This document shows positions 14,872 through 20,373 of a DNA stretch of 22,874 nt, piece after piece. Every line of letters begins with the position of its first letter. Position 1 is the stretch's first letter. The stretch lies in assembly GCA_033809415.1 (NCBI GenBank), contig JAPXLT010000042.1:1-22874 (forward strand). The letters are read 5' to 3'. The stretch is from JAQVUB01 sp033809415 (GTDB taxonomy: Bacteria > Verrucomicrobiota > Lentisphaeria > Oligosphaerales > Oligosphaeraceae). Made by a program: the position numbers and the translations under genes. The notes beneath the pieces are model-generated. The model saw only the letters and a program-made list of their open reading frames with translations. It made no database searches and was not told where the DNA came from.

Positions 14872-14881
14872 NNNNNNNNNN
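14872..14881. other. Assembly gap (10 Ns)
   Basis: Ten undetermined bases at the end of the tandem array. The round number suggests a placeholder, not a measured length. Real sequence, including more repeat copies, may be missing here. Confidence 0.98.
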
Positions 14882-14912
14882 TCCCTGTCCCTTGTCCATT
14901 AAGGATTGTAGT

Positions 14913-15407
14913 ATGAAATTCACATTAAAGACTGCTTTGTTGACACCTTTCTTTTGTTTTTTCGCCGTTTTTCTTCATGGCCAGGAATTTGAGGCGAAGA
15001 TACTGCTCGAGAATGCCCATCTTGGTGAGTTGCTGTTTGGCTGCCAGGCTGGTGCTACTGCGGGATATGACCGTGGCAAGGACATTTTTTGTCCTCCTGG
15101 TGGCATAGGGGATACCGGTCTTGTCTGGTTTGCCGCGCCGCAGGCCGATCTTCCAAGCCTTTATAAAGATATTAAAGGCTGCGAGTTTCCTCAGCGCTGG
15201 GAATTGCAGGTACAGCCACCGCAGCGCAAAAAGTTGATTCTGAAATGGGAACCACAAAAACTTCCTGGTGAACTCGAATTTCAACTTACCGGCAACGGAG
15301 TTGATCTGGATATGAAAAAAGTAGCGGAGCTGACTGTTACAGCTAAAGGAACTTTGCTGATCAGCGTTCGCAAAAATCAACCTGAAACAACCATCGAGAC
15401 GAAGTAA
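14913..15407 (+). CDS. Small secreted protein of unknown function
   Basis: A 164-residue protein I do not recognise. Residues 1-23 (MKFTLKTALLTPFFCFFAVF plus LHG) are a clear signal peptide, with the mature form beginning near QEFEAK. The mature part has alternating hydrophobic strands (WELQVQPPQRKKLILKW, LEFQLTGNGVDLDM, ELTVTAKGTLLISV), suggesting a small beta-sandwich. Two Cys residues (in GCQAG and DIFCPPGG) may form a disulfide. AAGGA lies seven bases before the ATG. The stop is two bases from the mtlD start, so the two genes are almost certainly co-translated. That pairing is odd because MtlD is cytoplasmic. A periplasmic or outer-surface role is all that can be inferred. Confidence 0.8.
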   Translation: MKFTLKTALLTPFFCFFAVFLHGQEFEAKILLENAHLGELLFGCQAGATAGYDRGKDIFCPPGGIGDTGLVWFAAPQADLPSLYKDIKGCEFPQRWELQVQPPQRKKLILKWEPQKLPGELEFQLTGNGVDLDMKKVAELTVTAKGTLLISVRKNQPETTIETK

Positions 15408-15409
15408 TC

Positions 15410-16600
15410 ATGTCAAAAAAAGCAGTCATTTTCGGGGGCGGCAATATTGGCCGCGGGTTTATCGGACAGCTTTTCAGCGAGTCCGGCTATGAAGTCACCT
15501 TTATCGATGTCGATGTCGAGCTGGTTGCCGCCTTGAACCGGAAACACTCTTATCGGCTGCAGATTGTCAGCAATGAAGGTGCGCGGGACTTGCAGATTGG
15601 TCCGGTACAGGCAATCCATGGCAATGATACTGCCGCTGCTGCAAAAGCAGTTGCCGAGGCGGAGATTGGCGCGACGGCGGTTGGCGCCAACGCCTTGAAG
15701 TACATTGTCGGCAACCTGGCAGCCGGTCTGGCGCTCCGCGCTGCGAGCAACGCTGCCCCGATCAATTTCATCATCTGTGAAAATCTGCATGGCGCTGCGG
15801 CGCATGTACGCAGCCTTACCGAAGCGGTAGTGGAAGAGGGCGCTCGAGCTTATCTGGCTGAGAAGGTCGGTTTTGTCAACACGGTGATTGGCCGCATGGT
15901 TCCGGTGCCGACAGCGGAGATGCGTGCGGAGGATGTCAGCCTGGTGCGAGTCGAGGCTTACAAGGAATTGCCCGTTGACCGCAAGGGATTTGTCGGGGCG
16001 ATCCCGGAAATCACCGCCATGACTGCATACGATGAATTTGAAGTTTTCACGGCTCGCAAGCTGTATATTCACAACTGCGGGCATGCCCTGATGGCCTATG
16101 CAGGTTTCCAGCGCGGATATGAATTCGGCTATGAAGCGATGGCGGATGATGAAGTGAGGAATTTCATGCAGGCTGGCCTGCGTGAAAGCGCTGCTGCCAT
16201 TTGTGCCGCATTCAAGGCCGATCCGGCTTGGCTGAATGCCCATGTCGATGACCTGATGCTGCGATTCAACAACCGTATGCTGGGCGACCGGATCTTCCGC
16301 CTGGGCAAAGACCCGATCCGCAAGTTGGCTTTGGAAGACCGCTTGACTGGTGCCGCAAAGCTGGCTACAAGTCAAGGTCTCACGCCCAGCAATCTGGCCT
16401 GGGGAATGGCCGAGGCTTTGCGGTTCAATCCGGCGGATGACCCGGCTGCGCAGACGTTGCAAAAACGGATTGCCGAAGCCGGAGTCGAGACGGCGTTCCT
16501 CGAGGTCAGCGGCTTGCAGAAGGACGATCCGCTCACCGTCATGGTTCTGAAGGCCTACGCCGAACTGGAAAAGAATCCACGCCTGCTGCCGCGTGTTTAA
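15410..16600 (+). CDS. mtlD: Mannitol-1-phosphate 5-dehydrogenase
   Basis: A 396-residue cytoplasmic NAD-dependent enzyme that interconverts mannitol 1-phosphate and fructose 6-phosphate (E. coli MtlD has 382 residues). The N-terminal Rossmann motif GGGNIGRGFIG at 9-19 is typical of MtlD. ENLHGAA and VDRKGF appear in the middle. The catalytic motif KLYIHNCGH at 217-225 gives Lys217, Asn222 and His225 in the K-x4-N-x2-H spacing of polyol-specific long-chain dehydrogenases. No mannitol PTS gene is nearby, so it may work in mannitol synthesis or on polyols imported otherwise. The ATG is two bases after the upstream stop. The final codons run into the 31-bp hairpin repeat at 16596-16626, which supplies the stop codon. 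Confidence 0.93.
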   Translation: MSKKAVIFGGGNIGRGFIGQLFSESGYEVTFIDVDVELVAALNRKHSYRLQIVSNEGARDLQIGPVQAIHGNDTAAAAKAVAEAEIGATAVGANALKYIVGNLAAGLALRAASNAAPINFIICENLHGAAAHVRSLTEAVVEEGARAYLAEKVGFVNTVIGRMVPVPTAEMRAEDVSLVRVEAYKELPVDRKGFVGAIPEITAMTAYDEFEVFTARKLYIHNCGHALMAYAGFQRGYEFGYEAMADDEVRNFMQAGLRESAAAICAAFKADPAWLNAHVDDLMLRFNNRMLGDRIFRLGKDPIRKLALEDRLTGAAKLATSQGLTPSNLAWGMAEALRFNPADDPAAQTLQKRIAEAGVETAFLEVSGLQKDDPLTVMVLKAYAELEKNPRLLPRV

Positions 16601-16626
16601 AAAGTGGCGCAACCGTCCCGGTTGCG
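16596..16626 (+). repeat. 31-bp hairpin repeat, copy B, at the mtlD stop
   Basis: TTTAAAAAGTGGCGCAACCG then TCCCGGTTGCG. CGCAACCG (16608-16615) pairs perfectly with CGGTTGCG (16619-16626) around a TCC loop. It could act as a terminator for mtlD, but no run of Ts follows, so it is listed as a repeat. The mtlD TAA (16598-16600) lies inside it. Confidence 0.7.
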
Positions 16627-16635
16627 GTTTGCCTA

Positions 16636-16823
16636 TAAGGCGTTAGTGAACCCGAGTAAGCGAGAAATTCTTTTTGAACAACGAAATGCCCGAAAGGACA
16701 CGAAAAAATTTCATGGAAGTGGGGTTGCCTGCGCGAATGCGTCGTGCTTGCCATGAAATTTTTTCGTGTCCGTTAGTGTCTTTAGTTGTAAGAAAAATTG
16801 TCATTCAGGTTACTGACGTTTTA
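16636..16823. mobile_element. MITE-like element, copy 1
   Basis: This 188-bp non-coding element is flanked by TA (16636-16637 and 16822-16823). Imperfect terminal inverted repeats start three bases inside each TA (CGTTAGT on the left, CGTCAGT on the right strand). Inside, a 21-bp arm (16696-16716) and its exact reverse complement (16751-16771) enclose a 34-base loop. It matches the copy at 19064-19303 almost throughout. TA ends suggest mobilisation by an IS630/Tc1-type transposase, which is absent here. Confidence 0.75.
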
Positions 16824-16888
16824 CATGTGCCTTTGTTCCCTTGTCTCATAGACATTTGTTTTAGAATTGAAAAGAAAAGGAGTTTACG

Positions 16889-17629
16889 ATGCGTTATGAG
16901 TTGATGAATCCGAGTCAGGTCCGCCATGCGATAGCCGAGCGTTGGCCGGTTGTGTTGCCGCTTGGTGTTCTCGAATATCACAGTGAGCATCTGCCGCTGG
17001 GCATGGATACCCTCGCAGTGACTGAATCTCTGGCATTGCTAGAAAAGGAAATGGATATCGTCATCCTGCCGCCTTTCTATTACGGCGCATGCAGTTTTGC
17101 CGTTGAACCACCGGAGGGCAAAGGTTCGATCCATGTCGATTCCAATGTCTTGCTGCAGATGGCACGTCAGATTTTCCTGGGACTGCTGCGCGTGGGCTTC
17201 CGCAATATCCATGCCTTCGTCCATCACCAGAGCGAAAACTTTGCCTCGGGCATGCCGACCGACTTGGCATTCCGCTTTGCCGCCAAGCAGATTATTCTTG
17301 AGTTTCTGGACAAGACGCGCGGTGAAGGCTGGTGGGGTGACAACAGCATGGACACGTATTACACCGCACATGACAGCTTGGATGCCAATCCCTTCAATTG
17401 GATTCAATGCCATCCGCTGATGGATGCGGAGATCATTAAACAGTACCCGTTTGATCATGCCGGCGAGGGGGAAACGTCCCTGATGATGGCACTCTGCCCG
17501 GAACAAGTCGATATGAAACTGTTCTCGCAGGAAAAATGGTATGTGCGAAGTGCCAGCAAAGCCAGCAAGGAACTCGGACAAAAAGGCGTTGAGCTGATCC
17601 TCGAGCGTCTCCGTAAAATCCTTGGTTAA
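16889..17629 (+). CDS. Creatininase-family amidohydrolase
   Basis: A 246-residue metal-dependent hydrolase of the creatininase family, whose members open small cyclic or formamide-type amides (creatinine, and pyrimidine or cofactor intermediates). The N-terminal motif PLGVLEYHSEHLPLGMD (24-40) gives the expected metal ligands Glu29, His31 and Asp40. A second motif, HAGEGETSLM at 190-199, matches the family HAGE.ETS. The segment that is usually NGHGGN reads HHQSEN at 112-117, a departure that may change the substrate. There is no signal peptide. AAGGAG at 16877-16882 sets the start six bases later. The gene stands between two repeat regions as a single transcription unit. The family call is solid; the substrate is unknown and creatinine is unlikely. 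Confidence 0.85.
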   Translation: MRYELMNPSQVRHAIAERWPVVLPLGVLEYHSEHLPLGMDTLAVTESLALLEKEMDIVILPPFYYGACSFAVEPPEGKGSIHVDSNVLLQMARQIFLGLLRVGFRNIHAFVHHQSENFASGMPTDLAFRFAAKQIILEFLDKTRGEGWWGDNSMDTYYTAHDSLDANPFNWIQCHPLMDAEIIKQYPFDHAGEGETSLMMALCPEQVDMKLFSQEKWYVRSASKASKELGQKGVELILERLRKILG

Positions 17630-17646
17630 ACCGTGTCCGAATAGGA

Positions 17647-17696
17647 TTTTTTAACCACGAACCACACGAAAAGGCACAAAAATTTTTATAGGGGTT
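17647..17696 (+). repeat. AACMACGAA dispersed repeat, copy 4
   Basis: TTTTTTAACCACGAACCACA followed by CGAAAAGGCAC and a T-rich end with ATAGGGG. It follows the creatininase-family gene, in the same orientation as the copy after the hydrolase gene (3949). Confidence 0.75.
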
Positions 17697-17758
17697 GCTG
17701 CTTCGATGGATGGAATGGCACGCAGAATCGCAGTTGGGTCTGTTGTTTTCTCCGATTG

Positions 17759-17828
17759 CTTGGCGTCCTTGGCGTCTTGGCGGTTCAATGACGAGGAACC
17801 AACCGCCAAGCGCACCAAGAACGCCAAG
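17759..17828. repeat. Long CTTGGCG hairpin repeat
   Basis: The left arm at 17759-17785 holds CTTGGCG-type words three times and ends in GGCGGTT. The right arm at 17801-17828 is nearly its reverse complement (AACCGCCAAG onward). The loop is 15 bases. It can form a stem of about 27 bp. With copy 4 of the AACMACGAA repeat it accounts for most of the 300-bp gap before the GntR gene. Confidence 0.85.
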
Positions 17829-17929
17829 GGAACGTTTTAGCATCTCCCATCAGCAAAAAATTAAAAACTCAAAAAGATTCTGGGTGATAGTAGCACGATT
17901 TCACATTGTAATTTATCAACGACCATGAA

Positions 17930-19024
17930 ATGAGTTCATCCTTGCTATACAAAAAAGTTGTTTCGGTACTCGCCAGCGAGCTGAACTCCGGAGTGTATTC
18001 CGCCGGTGAAAAATTTCCAACCATGCGTGATTTATGCCAGCGTTTTGGAGTAAGTCATCCGACGGTTTTGCATGCCTTGAAGGAATTAAACCGACATGGG
18101 TTGATCATCCATCGCGGGACACGCGGGTATTTTGTTGCAGAACGTGGTGACTTCAGGATGCAAACCCGTTGTCTTGGCTTGCTGCTGCGTCCGAATTCCT
18201 GTAATCCAAAGGGTGATGATTATTTTAACAGGATTATAAAAGGTTTGGAAATGAGTGCTTTTTCCGCAGGATATACCCTGTTGCGTCCCCCTGAATGCAT
18301 CCTTACGCTTCCCCAATTTCCGACGGATGATGAACAACAGCGTATGATGGACAGGGTACTTAAGATGCAGGAATCTGTTGATGGTTTTTTTGTGGATCAG
18401 AAGATATCGGATGAGATTTTGGCTAAATATCTTCCGCAGCTGAGCAAGCCGCTGGTCATCGTCAACCGGCCGACAACCTTGCCAACCTTGGCTGTGCCGC
18501 CGCCGAACTATCCTGGTATGCAGGAAATTCTTGAATTGGGACAACGCCTTGGCTACACTGTATTTATATATATTGTGGCGAACTTGCTTTCAACAAATGA
18601 GCAGGAAAGAAAACTGGCGTTTGAAGACTTTGTGGAAAAGAATCAGCTGAAGAATGACATTATCGATGGCGGATTGGTTTATGCCTCGGAACGCGTCAAA
18701 GAACAGCTTGACAAATGTCTGAAACGCTTTTCAGGCGAACGCATATTGTTTGCCACTTCAACCGATTACCTCGGACGCTTGATCGCAGATTATCTGCAAG
18801 AACGAAAAGTGCATTTTAAAAAAGAGGTGGGACTGGCCTCGTTTGAAGGACTGAAAATCGCCTCGGAGACGACTCCACGGTTGACGACGGTTGCATGCAT
18901 GCCAGAGGACTTGGGAAGGCTTGCTTTTGAGAAGATGAGCAATCGCCTGCGTTCAATGGATACTATGAAGTTGCCCGATAATTCAACAGTGCCATTTACA
19001 ATACAAATGGGCGATACCCTGTAA
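17930..19024 (+). CDS. GntR-type regulator with LacI-like sensor domain
   Basis: A 364-residue transcription factor. Residues 5-70 are a GntR winged helix-turn-helix (SGVYSAGEKFPTMRDLCQRF, then GVSHPTVLHALKELNRHGLI and the wing RGTRGYFV). Residues about 80-364 look like a periplasmic-binding-protein fold as in LacI-type sensors (CLGLLLRPN start, VDGFFVD, PLVIVNRP, ATSTDYLGRLIADYLQ, VGLASFEG). This GntR plus LacI-sensor arrangement usually responds to sugars. The ATG has no good ribosome site, and a mini reading frame ATG AAA TGA at 17925-17933 overlaps it, which could dampen translation. Downstream lie a pseudopilin and an alpha-galactosidase-like gene, the most likely targets. The effector is unknown. 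Confidence 0.88.
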   Translation: MSSSLLYKKVVSVLASELNSGVYSAGEKFPTMRDLCQRFGVSHPTVLHALKELNRHGLIIHRGTRGYFVAERGDFRMQTRCLGLLLRPNSCNPKGDDYFNRIIKGLEMSAFSAGYTLLRPPECILTLPQFPTDDEQQRMMDRVLKMQESVDGFFVDQKISDEILAKYLPQLSKPLVIVNRPTTLPTLAVPPPNYPGMQEILELGQRLGYTVFIYIVANLLSTNEQERKLAFEDFVEKNQLKNDIIDGGLVYASERVKEQLDKCLKRFSGERILFATSTDYLGRLIADYLQERKVHFKKEVGLASFEGLKIASETTPRLTTVACMPEDLGRLAFEKMSNRLRSMDTMKLPDNSTVPFTIQMGDTL

Positions 19025-19063
19025 AAATGATTCAGCTGATCAAACAACCTGCTGATGCTCGGG

Positions 19064-19303
19064 TACGGCGTCAGTGAACCTGGGTAAGCGAGAAATTCTT
19101 TTTGAACAACGAAATGCCCGAAAGGACACGAAAAAATTTCATGGAAGTAACTTTTTCTACGCGAATGTGTCGTGCTTGCCATGAAATTTTTTCGTGTCCA
19201 TTAGTGTCTTTAGGGGTAGCGGCAGAAAATCGGATCTGTAAAAGTTAATTTTTTGCAAGCCCCTTAGTTGTAAAAATTGTCACCCAGCTTTACTGACGCA
19301 TTA
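19064..19303. mobile_element. MITE-like element, copy 2, with 54-bp insertion
   Basis: Same element as 16636-16823. TA lies at both ends (19064-19065 and 19302-19303), with the terminal repeats GCGTCAGTGAACCTGGGT on the left and, on the opposite strand at the right, GCGTCAGTAAAGCTGGGT (16 of 18 identical). The 21-bp arms (19124-19144, 19179-19199) are identical to copy 1, with the same 34-base loop length. An extra 54 bp lies at 19214-19267. It sits between the GntR gene and the promoter of the second pseudopilin. Confidence 0.78.
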
Positions 19304-19345
19304 CATGCTCGGAGGGGATGAAGCACGAAGCGTGTTTTTGCTGAT

Positions 19346-19373
19346 TTGACAAATTGATAACACTGATTACATT
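19346..19373 (+). promoter_or_regulatory. Promoter of the second pseudopilin gene
   Basis: A perfect -35 TTGACA (19346-19351), a 16-bp spacer and TACATT (19368-19373). It is about 50 bases upstream of the ribosome site AAGGAG at 19420. It lies outside the MITE-like element. Confidence 0.5.
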
Positions 19374-19430
19374 AGCAAGCGATACAGTTAAGGCTGTTGC
19401 TTTTGAGCATCGCAAATAAAAGGAGTCATC

Positions 19431-20165
19431 ATGCACCGAAGGCTGTTTACCCTGATCGAGCTTCTAGTAGTAGTTGCCATCATTGCCATACTAGCTTCGA
19501 TGCTTTTGCCTGCTTTAGGCAAAGCTCGAGCCAAGGCGCGTTTGACCGGCTGCATGAGCAACCAGAAGCAGCTTGGTTTGTTATTTGAGCTGTACGCAAG
19601 TGATTACAATGGATATATTGCCCGGGTCGCGGTCAAGGGTCAGACCTGGGCATCTTCCGGTTTGGTTGACAATGGATACTGCAAGGAATATGGCATGTTC
19701 TTCTGTCCTGCCGCTTTTCCTTTCGCACCAAAGGTTGCTCCAAACAGAAACTTCAAAACGACGCAGTTTGATTCAATATATTATATGGACACTGTAACCT
19801 ATGCTTTTCCTGAACGGCTGCTAGGGGAAGTTCGTGTTGGGACTCCAGGTGTTAACGATACCTATTACCTGTGGATGCATGGCACAAAGAATCCATCCGG
19901 GTTCTTCTATATTGCGGACTCGGTTAATCCGACAAACAGCAAACTTCCTCAAGTATATACAACTCGTCAGGATACCGCCTGGTGTGCTTTCCGTTTTGGG
20001 CACGGCATTGATCGTTGCACGATGCTGTTTATGGACGGGCATGTGGGTTCCCATACATTAGGAGAGGCAAAAGGTTTTGACTGTTTCTGGAGTCAGTCAT
20101 TGAACTTCAAGTATTATTACGTGTTTATTGAAAGTATCTTTGCCTCCTATCAACTTGCAAAATGA
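19431..20165 (+). CDS. Pseudopilin-like protein with H-X10-DG motif
   Basis: A 244-residue member of the same prepilin-type family as the gene at 2019. MHRRLFTLIELLVVVAIIAI is the class III leader with cleavage expected before Phe6, here with Leu at -1 where Gly is normal. The helix continues with LASMLLPALGKARAKA, and SNQKQLGLLFELYASDYNGY follows the usual pattern. At the C terminus, GHGIDRCTMLFMDGHV has ten residues between His and DG, one more than the H-X9-DG consensus. AAGGAG five bases upstream sets the start. It stands between the GntR regulator and the alpha-galactosidase-like gene, mirroring the first cluster, where a pseudopilin also precedes sugar genes. Cell-surface or export location is expected; the function is unknown. 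Confidence 0.86.
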   Translation: MHRRLFTLIELLVVVAIIAILASMLLPALGKARAKARLTGCMSNQKQLGLLFELYASDYNGYIARVAVKGQTWASSGLVDNGYCKEYGMFFCPAAFPFAPKVAPNRNFKTTQFDSIYYMDTVTYAFPERLLGEVRVGTPGVNDTYYLWMHGTKNPSGFFYIADSVNPTNSKLPQVYTTRQDTAWCAFRFGHGIDRCTMLFMDGHVGSHTLGEAKGFDCFWSQSLNFKYYYVFIESIFASYQLAK

Positions 20166-20249
20166 TAAAGGCAGCGGCGGCTTGAAGAAGATCATTGTAT
20201 GGCAGCAGGAGAGGCTATGATGCTCCAGGGATGATTTCGACCGCCTGTT

Positions 20250-20271
20250 CACGAAAATTTTCGTGTTTTTT
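20250..20271 (+). terminator. Possible terminator after the second pseudopilin gene
   Basis: The perfect 16-bp palindrome CACGAAAATTTTCGTG (20250-20265) is followed directly by six Ts. It lies 85 bases after the stop at 20165 and overlaps the dispersed repeat. The stem is AT-rich, so its strength is uncertain. Confidence 0.4.
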
Positions 20272-20292
20272 CGTGCCTTTCGTGGTTAAAAA
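20250..20292 (-). repeat. AACMACGAA dispersed repeat, copy 5 (inverted)
   Basis: On the minus strand it begins TTTTTTAACCACGAAAGGCA and continues with CACGAA words into CACGAAAATTTTCGTG. It is the only full copy in this window that points left outside the MITE-like elements. Confidence 0.75.
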
Positions 20293-20373
20293 ACCTTTTG
20301 AATGCGGTCTATATACTACGGTGTCGGCAAGGTCTGGATGATGATGTCGTTATCAAATGAAAGAACAGATAAG

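Noticed and set aside
14700..15407. A longer reading of the unknown secreted protein starting at 14700
   Set aside because: The extension is translated 11-bp tandem repeat and crosses the N gap; the ATG at 14913 has a ribosome site and a signal peptide.
15413..16612. A 399-residue open frame on the minus strand across mtlD
   Set aside because: It mirrors mtlD codon for codon, has no recognisable motif or ribosome site, and mtlD on the plus strand is unmistakable.
16539..16754. Small minus-strand frame starting MASTTHSRR, with a near copy at 18790-19182
   Set aside because: The similarity looks like a protein family, but both are translations of the MITE-like element, with no ribosome site.
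16862..16867. TAGAAT as a -10 box for the creatininase-family gene
   Set aside because: The best -35 partner (TTGTCT) is only 15 bp away, and the start would fall almost on the ribosome site.
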